Assembly (NCBI RefSeq): GCF_000485595.1
Contig: NW_014577191.1
Coordinates: forward strand, 415,489 to 453,659
Origin: Priapulus caudatus
Lineage: Eukaryota; Priapulida; Priapulimorpha; Priapulimorphida; Priapulidae
Reading direction: 5' to 3'
DNA: 38,171 nucleotides
Below, one piece after another: positions 1 to 12,300 of the stretch. Position numbers and translations under genes: made by a program. Each line of letters begins with the position of its first letter. Within the stretch, counting starts at the first letter, position 1. The notes beneath the pieces are model-generated. The model saw only the letters and a program-made list of their open reading frames with translations. It ran no database searches and was not told the DNA's origin.

Positions 1-219
1 TTGGTGGTGTCATATGATTAAGGGAGAATCATAGACGAAAACAAGGTAAAGTTTGAATATATTTATTCACATATTGATAGATTATTTACCAGTTTAAAAC
101 TATGCAAACCGCTGTTAAAACCGTGACATACTCTTCTCTATTATGCACTCTTGATAATAACCTGCAGCTAGGTGCTTAATAATAGCAAGGTCTTGTATTT
201 GAGTCTTGTTTGTTTTCAG

Positions 220-311
220 TATGATCCATATGCATATGGAAGCAGTCATGCTACAGAAGGAGAATTTGGTTTCCATACCGGAGACCCACGGCAGGACATT
301 GAGTATGAAAG
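220..311 (+). CDS. EIF3L: EIF3L coding exon A (first in window)
   Basis: Acceptor tgttttcag ends at 219. The exon reads YDPYAYG ... [10 protein letters not shown] and ends before gtgagg with AG of a split Arg codon. It matches the acidic, Tyr-rich N-terminus of eIF3L (human YDPYAYPSDYD...TGDPKQDLAYE). Confidence 0.9.
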
Positions 312-3300
312 GTGAGGGTCACTATTTATTTATAATTACTTTACTTGCAATTTTAACTTGTCTGCAAGATAATTAAAGATGTAGGTGGTTTGACACGGTC
401 CAGGAGATATTAAGTTGTGAGCATGCTTTATGATTTTAATGTGGCCCATATATTAGCTATTGAGTTCTCTGTGCAAGGTCTGACAACTCTCCAAGGACCA
501 GGAAGTCATAGCAGTGAGGCCTTCCTGGAATTTGAAACATGGTTTTCTTACTGACTATATCCAGCACTCCTCAATAATATTTTTTTTATTTATGCTATCA
601 TGGTAAAAGTGGCATAGCAGATTTTGGTAAAGCTGTTATATTGGTGATGTGTGTACTTTCAGGCAATATGCATCATCATACCATGTGCCAGACCTTGTGA
701 GGAGCTTTATTGTATACTTCCAAAAGGTGATAAAGGATGGAAACCTCTATGAGATCAGCAATGCCTATGAAAACAGGTATACTTGTTTTCTTAACATGTG
801 ATATTTAATTATTGGTAGATATGCTTCATTTCCTAACATAATGTATAACTATTTCTATGTATGCTTCATATAATTATTATAGTAACATAAAATGTAATTA
901 TTGATGTCTGATTTCCCCCATCACTAGTAGTTATTTTCAGAAGCGTGTAGGTAGCCTGCATATATGTGTGATAAATACCTAATGCTAAGTGTTCACTAGA
1001 AGATGTTTGGAATTGAGTTGGGCATGTATTCATATTCATGCATTACACCCATATCTAGTTAATCGCTATGTTGCTTGATTTTAAAACGATCATACGCTAT
1101 TTTTCAGTTTCCCGAAGTTGAGTGATCAGTTCTTTAAGAATGAGCCCTGGCCACAGTCAGAGTACATCGCACCCATTGTAAACGATGGTGAGTCGACTAG
1201 TACATTAACATCTTTGATTTACATGCAAATTATGCTTAGAGTGTTGAGATCACACTTGTACTTACTAAGAGATATTCGGTAAAACAACTGCAACGTTTCC
1301 TTATTAGGAGTTCAGGAATATATTTAGTGATGATTGCACTTCCTTTCATGCTTGGAACCCACATCATATTTTGAAAATTTCAATAGGAAACTTTGCTAGC
1401 ACGATGCCTAGCCATTTATAGTATGTGGCATTATGAACGTTTTCTTGCACTTTTTTTCAGACCCATTGTTTATCATCCTGTACAAAGAGCTGTACTATAG
1501 ACACATCTATGCTAAAGTGAAAGATGGACCATCCCAGGAACAGCGTTTCGAATCTTACTACAATTACTGCAACCTATTCAACTGCATTTTGAGTTAGTAT
1601 GAATGATGTGATTCCAACAATATATCACAGGGCTGTGCTGCAAGCCACAGAATAGTTGAGGTTGCCCCTTGCAAACTGCCAAGTTTAAAATCTAAAACAT
1701 TCACAGTAGCGCCGGTCTTCGATGTTTTGTAAATTTATTGAATAATAATCATGTTGATTAAAATTGGTTGCCCACTTATGATCCAGAAAATCTTTAATAG
1801 GGTTATCACGTAACTTTTTTTCTTAAAATCTGTGGATAAGGCGGCATAAGATTGCGAGAGTTTGCTTATTAAACTTCTTCTGTTCAATGGCAAATAATAA
1901 AAGTCCTTATTAACAGTCAAAAATAATTAAATTAATTATTAAAGCCAACTTTGACTCATTGGCAGTGAACGTGTGTGAGATTAGTTGCTTCCTTGGTTGT
2001 TCCTGGTGTGTGAATGATTGCTTGGTTGTTCCTGGTGTGTGAATGATTGCTTGGTTGTTCCTGGTGTGTGAATGATTGATTGCGTGTTGATTTCCAGGTG
2101 CATCCGAAGGCCCGATACCGCTGGAGCTACCCAATCAGTGGCTGTGGGACATCACTGATGAGTTTATTTACCAGGTAGGTGCACACCTCATCCTGTTTGC
2201 ACAGTATAGTATGCAGATGACTGGTCAGCTTAAAGCTTCATCTGTCTTATAAATGTGCATGCCGATTTGTATTTCTATTTGCTAGTATTGCATATTGATG
2301 GTGTCTCTTGCCCATATGAAAACGTGGATTAAATGCGATTGATACTAAAATTCGTCCTTCAGAGCAAGTCGTAAAATAGGTGCTTAGATATAAATTATCT
2401 GTTTTAGTTCCAGTCCTTTAGCCAGTACCGTGCAATGCTGACCAAGAAGTCTAAGGATGAGATAGAAATCTTGAGAAGAAACCCCAAGGTAGGCTATTGG
2501 TTACATGCATGGATGTAGTCTGGTTGTCTACTAAATCTTACAAAAACACTCATTTCTCATTGGAAATATCTCATTTTTAGCTCATCTGACATAGTCAGAT
2601 GCAGCTTGTAGAATCGCATGATTGTCCGTGCGTGCGTGCGTGCGTGCGTCCGTCCGTCCGTCAACAGTTGGGCACAAATCTTAACCGCTCGACGTACGGT
2701 CACAATATTTGGGACGTGGGGGGGTAATCCGAAAACGAGTTGGGATGCCGAAGCTGGGGGTCAAAATTCAAAGGTCAAGAGGTGTAAAAGAAGGGGGAAC
2801 ATTCCCTCCTTAACTTAAGGTATAGGGAGGAAATGCAGAATTGCGGCACAAATCTAAACGGCTTGACCTAGGCTCGTGAAAGTCGGTGTATAGCATCATG
2901 GTAGGAAAAGCCATCACTGTGCCGAAATTGGAGGTCACAGGTCAAAGGTCAATGGGGCACAGGGCAGATTTTAGACATTTTCTGAGGACATGGTCTGACG
3001 GAGCGATTGGAAAACGTTTTTGTTTCAGCGGTGACCTACCATTTTTATGGCTTTATTGAAAGGACCATGAAATGTACTTTCTGTTTACATGCGGTAAGTG
3101 TCTGATAACCTTTTGACCCTCAAGAGGAGGGTTCAACATGGATTTGTTGACTGTTAATAAAGGACTGAACTGCTTTTGCTATTATTAGAGCCCATACCTG
3201 TGTGGATGTGAGGCTACATTTGCAGTTCAATTGCAAAGACAAAAGTTTGTTGAACAATGTTTACACTCCTTAAATCATATTATTTTCTAAAGCAGTCTGT

Positions 3301-6300
3301 ATATTAATAGCACCCTGAATGCTAGCGTGGCTACCGGCATCGGAAATGTAGGCAAAAACCCGGGGGCAATCCATTACTGATGCATGGGGGTGAACTGGCA
3401 CTTTTCTAATAAACATGCACACCTGCAATGCAGATGTGTTTAATTTATTACTCACAGCTGAGCGAAATTGTCGCCTGCCTGAATATACTTGGATTTTAGC
3501 CTACAGGTACATTTCAGCAACTCAATGGAATTAGGTTATCTCTACTTTCTTGACTTCTCACCAATGCACGAAGGTCGATGCCATGTTTGATTATTGATTA
3601 CACTTGCACGCGCCATCTCGCGGCAACTATAGGCCTAGTGATACATTATGACACGAATATATAAGACAGTCGAGCAGGTATGAAGTAGGATGCATTGTTA
3701 GGGTTTAGTTTTAGTGTTAATACCTATCAGGAGTAGATAATAGGGAAGGAGTGTGACTTCAATAAACAAGGAAAATTTGTCATTTACTAGCTTTATAATG
3801 CCTACGATTTACTACGCGTAACTCATCCAACTTGAGCTCAACTCGTACACAGTACATTCGCCTAGCATCGTGCGATATCGTTTCCTCGTATACACACGCA
3901 ATCTGGAGATACAGACTTAAACGTACGACATGATTATCCATTCTTTGGCCATCAATCCGAGCCGATTGCCCGCCTATATTCAAACAAAAGGCAGCTATAT
4001 TGACGCGCTGTTGCTGTGCTTGCTCCCTCCGAATGTGGAATGTGGCGAAAATGTGGCGGTGTGGCTCGCGGGGAGATTGGACATCGACGCAACCATAGAC
4101 GCAACGGGCGAGTGTTGCTGTAGCCTGTATGCTGTAGCCTGTAGCCGTGCAGCGACGCCGAGTGTTGCGTTGATGTCCAATCTCCCCGCGAGCCACACCA
4201 CCACATTTCCGCCACATTCCACATTCCAAAGGAACAAGCACAGCAACAGCGCGTCAGTATAGCTGCCTTTTGTTTGAATATAGGCGGGCAATCGGCTCGG
4301 ATTGATGGCCAAAGAATGGATAATCGTGTCGTACGTTTTAGTCTGTATCTCCGGATTGCTTGTGTATACGAGGAAACGATTTTGAACGATGCTAGGCGAA
4401 TGTACTGTGTACAATTTGAGCTCAAGTTGGATGAGTAGTTGGATTTACGCGTAGTAAATCGTAGGTATTATAAGGCTAGTAAATGACGAATTTTCCTTGT
4501 TTATTGAAGTCACACTCCTTCCCTATTATCTACTCCTGTACCTATGCTACACAGTTTTGATGATGACGTAGCCGGTTTAGCGATAGAACAGGCTTTCAAC
4601 CTTTTGCAGAAACGAAAGCCAGTACAGTAGAGCAGCAGATGAGCACTGTCGCTGTTGTGGCACTAGTTATATATTATTACACAATTTATGCATTTAACAC
4701 TGCCTGGTCATTATTAAATAATTCTATGCATCGAAATGGAGGTAGGGTTGGATAGCTATCAGCCGTGGGTGGCTGGAAAATAATGATTTTCATCTTTTTA
4801 GATATGGAATGTCCACAGTGTGCTGAACGTGTTGCATTCGCTAGTGGACAAGTCCAACATCAACAGACAGCTGGAGGTTTACACTAGTGGAGGTAAGACA
4901 GCTCTTGTTTCTGATTTCCAGTCTCTGGTTTTATGTTTAACCGGCTGAGGCGTGAGTTCTTCTGTCTCCCGTACTCGCACTGAATTCGCTGATGAATTCT
5001 TGTCACGACGAATTTTTGTAGTTCGCATTTAGTGAATGCCTGCCCTACACGTAAAATGTCTATGCATTAAGTGCGAATTGCCCCTGGACCTAGAAACTTG
5101 GCCCTATTGGGCGTGCCGTTTAGACGGGCGTTTGTGGCTTTAAAGTGATTACGGTACGTTACCGTAAATAATAAAAGTAAAATAATTATGTCCACTTTTT
5201 CACAAAATGTAAGTGATTCTGTTCACTTTTTATGGTTAAATTGCTGCATTATACTCCGTACTTTGCTATTCCGTTCAATGTGAACAAATCCTCGTGACTC
5301 ATACATAGCCCATAGCAATTATTTAATGTCATGATCAATATATAAAATCGCCCAGATTTTTGGGATTTTTAACTAGTTGAAAAACAATCTTATCAGGTAA
5401 GAATTTGAGGATACATTTAGTGCTGTTAGTACTTACTTTTCATGTAAAAAACTTGCAACAAAAATCTGACAAATATAGACTATAGAAAATTCGTGACGTA
5501 GTCAATTTAAAGAGGCTTGCCGATGTTGTTTTAGGCGACCCGGATAGTGTAGCTGAGGAGTTTGGGCGTCACTCTCTCTACAAGATGCTTGGTTACTTCT
5601 CACTGATCGGCCTGCTGCGTCTACATTCACTGCTCGGTGATTACTATCAGGCCATCAAGGTCCTCGAGAACATAGAGTTGAACAAGCAGGTAGGCATGAG
5701 TACAAATCGTTTCATGTATGGGTGTGATGGTGTCCTGGTTAGGTGGTCTCTGTGTCTGTGTGTGTGCGTGTGTGCATTCATGTGTTACACTAACAATACT
5801 ATTGTTATATAATCAATGCCATTAATGGCAATGCTGCTCTCAGGCGAAAGAGAGTGCTGTCACACTGGAATTCTAGCGGTTACATAAAATGCCATATTAA
5901 CAGTAGTTTCAGCTATTACACAAACATTGCTCTTATTATATTAAAGTGCCTGGCCATGTTGCTATTACGTCGATGACATCGGTCTTACACTGACAATGCT
6001 GTAAAATCGTACAGGGTGCGAAATTAATGCGAGTGCGGAGTCAAATACTCCCTGATTTACTGTCGGACTCCCTCTTTTTGAGTGCAATGGAGACCATTGG
6101 ACTCTCTTGTTCAAAAGTGCATTTCTAACCGTGGCGTAGCTGTAACATCGGCATCTCTGTCATGATGCTTGCTACCCATGTCGCCACGACGCCACCGCTG
6201 ATGTTGTTGCAGAGCATGTATTCTCGGGTGCCAGCCTGCCAGATCACCACCTACTACTACGTCGGCTTCGCCTACATGATGATGCGACGATACCAGGACG

Positions 6301-9300
6301 CTATCCGTACGTTCTCGAACGTGCTGCTCTACATCCAACGCACGAAGCAGATGAACTCGCAGCGCAGCACTGCGCAGTACGATCAGGTATGAACCGCTCG
6401 TCCGTAGAGACGTCATCACGTGATCTATCATTGTGGAGCCGTTCCGACCTAACCATGTATTCCTCATTCAATTACTTCGTGCAAAGTGTGTTAAAGGGGA
6501 TGTTCTGTAGGTTATTTATTTCAGAGAATTCTATTCTATCAATATAGTATATTATAATCGTGTCCATATAATATTGTATAAATCAAAATGCTTGTGTAGA
6601 TTTATTGTAGGCATCAGTTTCGCTTATGCATCGTAAGCCAGAGATCACTGGGAGTCTGGCAGATCGTGCCGCCCGAGTACGCGTTTCTAATTTTCCGCTC
6701 GCGTTTTTTTCTTCGCGCGTTTTCGTCGCGCCGAAGGTGTCAAAGCAGAACGAGCAGATGTGTCAGCTGCTGGCGATGTGCCTGGTGCTGCACCCTATGC
6801 GCATCGACGAGAGCGTGCACTCGCAGCTGCGCGAGAAACTCGGCGACAAGATGCTGCGGATGCAGAAGGGGTAAGACGCGCCACACGTGGGTACTGTATA
6901 CACTGTATATTTTGCGGTGGTTTAATTTTTGCGAATTTCGCGAATGCGCCCCCGACCGCGAAAATAACAACAACCGAATAATTCACACCGAATAATACCG
7001 AATAATTCATAATTCACCGACCGCGAAATTAGCCACTCGCGAAATTGTCCGTCAAAGTCTGAATTCGCGAAAATATCTGTACGCAAAAAATATGGCATAT
7101 ACAGTAATTCCATAGGGCTTCACAGAGGCTGATTGGGTGTTGTCCGGGAGGCGGGGGGTGATTGTAACAACTATGGCACTAGTATTGGGTCGGCTCGCAT
7201 AACTGTCCAAATGGTGTCACCAGTGTTGTGTCATCTGGTATAACTATAGCAATGGTGTCATCTGGTATAACTATAGCAGTGGTGTCATCTGGTACAACTA
7301 TAGCAGTGGTGTCATCTGGTATAACTATAGCAGTGGTGTCATCTGGTACAACTATAGCAGTGGTGTCATCTGGTACAACTATAGCAGTGGTGTCATCTGG
7401 TATAACTATAGCAGTGGTGTCATCTGGTACAACTATGGCAGTGGTGTCATCTGGTATAACTATAGCAGTGGTGTCATCTGGTATAACAGGGTCGAATAAT
7501 TCACATTGGCAGGTACTGTGGCAGAGTGCTCAGATCTACGAATGCTAGGGTTCTAACCCTCCAGCCTCCTTCTTGCCTAGCATGGCTTAGTCCCATGGGT
7601 GCCTTGCCCTCCTCGGCGCACGGTATCATAAATAACCATGAACTTAATTCCAATAATTCACCACGACTGCCGCACCTTCTGGTAAATATGCCACTGGTTG
7701 CATTGCTGAAAAACTTTGTCCGTTCAAGGGTTCTGTAAATTCAGCGCAGAAATTGAATCTGGTACGTGAAGAAACACATGGACAAATAACTAGTAAATTC
7801 GGCATAGGGCTTCTACATCCGGACTTCAAAAGGAGGCTGATTGGTGTCTGTCCGGAGGGAGGCGGCGGGGGGTGATTGTAAGCAACTATGGCACTGAGTT
7901 ATTGGGTGTCGGGAAACAGGACTACGCAAAATAAGCGGGTTCAAAGAGAATATGTGTGTCACGCAGTGTTAGTGTCATCTAGGTATAACTATAGCAATGG
8001 TGTCATAACTGAGAGTATACCTAATAAGACAGTCGGTGTTCCATTCTGGTTCAACTAAAGTCAGTAGGTGTCATGCTGGTATATAACTGATATGCAAACC
8101 AGCTATAAGCAGTGGTGGAATCATCTATGTAACAACTATAAGGGCAGAATGGTTGTCATCTGGTATAACTATAGCAGTGGTGCATCTGGTATATTTTCCC
8201 ACACTTCTTAGCAGGTGTGTGATTATATAAGGAGTACATAAACATAAGCAGTGGTGTTCATCTGGTTATAAACTATAGCAGTCTGGTGTCATCGTGGGTA
8301 ACATCACTATAGCAGTGGATGTGCCATCTGTACAAAACTATTAGGCAAGGTGGTGTTAATCGCGTATACAGCTATAGGACGATCTGTGTTAGTCTGGTAT
8401 ATTTACTATACGTCATGGGTGTCATCTGGTAAACTATACGCAATTGATACGTGTCATCTGGTACAGACTATAGGCAGTGGTCTCATACTGGTATGAGATA
8501 TATGGAGTTGGGTCCATCTGTAACAACTATAGCAAGTGTGTCATCTTGGTCTCAACTATAGGCAGTGGTGTCATTCTGGTCTAATCTATAGCAGTGGTGT
8601 CATCTGGTCTAACTATAGCAGCGTTGATGTCCATCGTGGTATTAACTACTCAGAGCCACCTGGAGTCATCTGGTATAATAAAATAAAGCAATGGTGTCAT
8701 CTGGTTATAAATTATCGCAGATGGTGTCATCTGGTATAACTATAGCAGTGCGTGTCGATGCTGGTGAACCACTAGGGCAGTGGTGCTATCTGGTATAAAT
8801 ATTAGCCAGTGGTGTCCTCTGTATATAACGCAGCCTGGTGTCATCTGGTATTACAGACTATAGGCAGTTGGTGATAATCTGGTCTAACTATAAGCAGTGG
8901 TGTCATCCTGGTATAAACTATAGCAGTGGTGCCCATCTTGGTATATACTATAGCAGTGGTGTCATGCTGGTAGCATACTATAGCAGTGGTGCATGCTGGT
9001 ACAAGCTAATAGCAGTGGTGTCCATCTGGGTATACACTATCAGCAGTGGTGTCCAATTTGGTACATACGATTGATTATTATATAAATAAAAAAATGTCAC
9101 AATACTAAAAAAAAAAAAAAGCGCAGTGGTGTCACTGGGTAGCAACTATAGCAGTGGTGCCATCTGGTATACTATAGGCAGTGGTGTCATCTGTTAACTA
9201 TAGAGCAGTGGTGTCATCTGGTACAACTTATAGGCCAGTGGTGTCCATGCTGCTAGCAACTAAGCAGTGGTGTCATCTGGTATAACTATAGGCATGGTGT

Positions 9301-12300
9301 CATCTGTATAACTATAGCAGTGGTGTCATCTGTACACTAAGCAGTGGTGTCATCTGAGTATAACTGATAGCAGTGGTGTCATCTGGTATAACATAGGCAG
9401 TGTGTCATCATGTATAAACTATCTGGCAGTGGTGTCCATCTGTATAAACTATAGCAGTGGTGTCATCTGGTACAACTATAGCAGTGTGTCATCTGGTTAT
9501 AACTATAGCAGTGGTGTCATCTGGTGATAACTATAGCAGTGGTTGTCATCTGGTATAACTATGGCATGGTGTCATCTGTATAACTATTGCAGTGTGTAAT
9601 GGTATAACGTATACAGCAGTGGTGTCATCTGGTATAACTATAGCAGCTGGTGTCAATCTGGTATACTATAGCAGTGGTGTCATGCTGGTATAACTATAGC
9701 AGTGGTGTCATCTGGTATAAACTATAGCATGGTGTCATCTGGTACAACTATAGCAGTGCGTGTCATCTGTAGCAGACCTATACGGGCAGTGGTGTCATCT
9801 GGTATAACTAAGGGCGAGTGGTGTCATCTGGTACGAACTATAGGTCAGTGGTGTCCATCTGGTATAACTATAGCAGTGGTGTCCTCTGGTATAACTATAG
9901 CAGTGTGTCATCTGGATAACTATAGCAGTGGTGTCATCTGGTAACAACTATAGCAGTGGTGGTGCATCTGTTATAACTAAGCAGTGGTGTCATCTGGATA
10001 ATCTATAGGCAGTCGGTGTCATCTGGTATAACTATAGGGCAGTGGTGTCATCGTGGTATAACTATAGCAATGGTGTCATCTGGTATAACTATAGCAATGG
10101 TGTCATCTGGTACAACTATAGCATGTGTGTCATCTGGTAGGCAACTATATGCAAGTGGTGTCAATGGTAGAAATGGCGGCAAGACTGAGAGAGAGAGAGT
10201 CTGTTCGTCATGGTAGTATTCTCGCTGCAGAGACATGACTGAGATTGAGCAGTCGTTTTCCTTTGCGGCACCAAAGTTTCTGTCGCCTGTTCCGCCCAAC
10301 TACGACGCTGCACCTGCAAATTTCCACAAGGTAAATCTATAGTTGTTAACAGCCAATTACCAATTGGAGACCAATTTATCTATCTCTCGTTTTCTCTCTC
10401 TCTCTTTCTTCCTTCCCCTCTCCCTCTCCATCTCCCTCTCTGTCGCTCTCCGGCCTCCCCCTCTCGCTCTTTCCCTCCCTCTCGTTCTCTCTCTCCCTTC
10501 CCCTCTCCCTCGCCATCTCTCTCTCTCTCTCCCTCGCCATCTCTCTTTCTCTCTCCCTTTCTCCCTCTGAAAACTGACGTCCCCCCGGAGGTCCCCAGTA
10601 ATTAACACGCTCACTACTTCTCGCTCGCTCGTTTTGCAGGAGCCGCACATCCAGCAGCTGAAGTCTCTCTCTCTCTCTCTCTTTTTCTCTCTCTCTCTCT
10701 CTCTCATCGTCTCTGCTCTCTCTCTGTCTCTCTCTCTCTCTTCTTTCCCTCTGCCTTCTCCATCTCCCTCTGCTCTGTCTCTCTCTCCCTCTCTCCTCTC
10801 TCTTCTTCCCTCCCTCTCTCTCGCCTTTCCCTCTCCCGCACGCCATCTCCCTCTCTGTCCCTCGTCTCTCCCCCCCCNNNNNNNNNNNNNNNNNNNNNNN
10901 NNTTGCGTATAACTATTAGCAGTGGTTCATCTTGGTAATAACTATAGCAGTTGGTGTCATTCTTGGTATTAACTATAGCAGTGTGTTGTCATCTCGGTAT
11001 AACTATCACGCAGTGGTGTCATCTGCCGTATAAACTATAGCAGTCGGGTGTCATCTGCCGTATAACATATAGCAGTTGTGTTCATCTGCGCTACAACTAT
11101 AGCAGTTGGTGTCTATCTGCGTACAACTATAGCAGTGGTGTCATCTGCGCCAGTATAACTATAGCAGTGGGTTCATCTGGTATAACATAGCTTGTGGTGT
11201 CATCTGGTACAGACTATAGCAGAATAAATAAAAAAAAAACTGGTGTCATCTGGTATAACTATACAGCAGTGGTTCATCTGTATGAACTATAGCAGTGGCT
11301 GTCATCTGGTATAACTATAGCAGTGTCGTCTGTCATCTGGTACAACTATAGCAGTGGTGTCATACTGCGTATAACCTATAGCACGTGTCATCTGGTATAA
11401 CTATAGCAGTGGCCGGCTGTTCATCTTGTATAACTATAGCAGCTGGTGTATCTGCGATATAACTATTAGCGTGCGTGTCATCTGTATAACTATAGCAGCT
11501 GGTGTCATCTGGATAACTATAGCAGTGCGTGTCATCTGGTATAACTATAGCAGTGGTGTCATCTGCGTATAAACTATAGCCCAGTGGTGTCATCTGGTAT
11601 AACTTATAGCTGTGATGTCATACTTCGTTATAACTATAGCCAGTGCGTGTCATTCTGGGTATAAACTATAGCAGTGGTGTCATCTTGGTAAACTATAGCA
11701 GTGGTGTCATTCTTGGTATAACTATAGCAGTGGTCAGTGTCATCTGGTATAACTATAGCATGGGTGTCATCTGGTATAACTATAGCAGTGGTGTCATCTG
11801 GTATTAACTATAGCAGTGGTGTTCATCTGGTATAAACTATAGCAGGCTGGTGTCATCTGGTATAACTATAGCGAGTTGCGTGTCATCTGCAGTATAACTA
11901 TAGCAATGGTGTCATCTGGTATAACTATAGCAGTGTGGTCATCTGGTATAACCTATAGCAGTGGTGTCATCTGCGTATACTGTTATAGCAGTGGTGTCAT
12001 CTGGTTACAACATATAGCAGTGGTGTCATCTCGTATAACTATAGCAATTTGGTAGTCATCTGCGCTATAAACTATAGCAGTGGTGTATCTGGCTACAACT
12101 ATAGCAGTGTGTCATCTGCGTATAACTATCAGTTGTGTGTCATCTGGATAACTATTGCAGTGTCTGTCATCTGGGTATAAACTATAGCAGCTGGTTGTCA
12201 TCTGGTTTTATAACATATAGGCAGTTGGTGTCATCTGTATAACTCTATAGCAGTGGTGTGCATCTCCCGCGTTTATAAACTAAGCAGTCGGTGTATATAT

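Noticed and set aside
1-219. Possible EIF3L first coding exon
   Set aside because: The only ATG frames are very short and none splices to give the expected N-terminus; the true exon must lie upstream.
3780-4425. Overlapping open frames of 110-157 codons on both strands
   Set aside because: Mirror-image products of the foldback element; no transposase motifs.
7228-7548. 106-codon open frame of SSGITIAVV repeats
   Set aside because: Produced by the 27-bp intronic satellite, whose unit length is a multiple of three; no splice logic and no homology.
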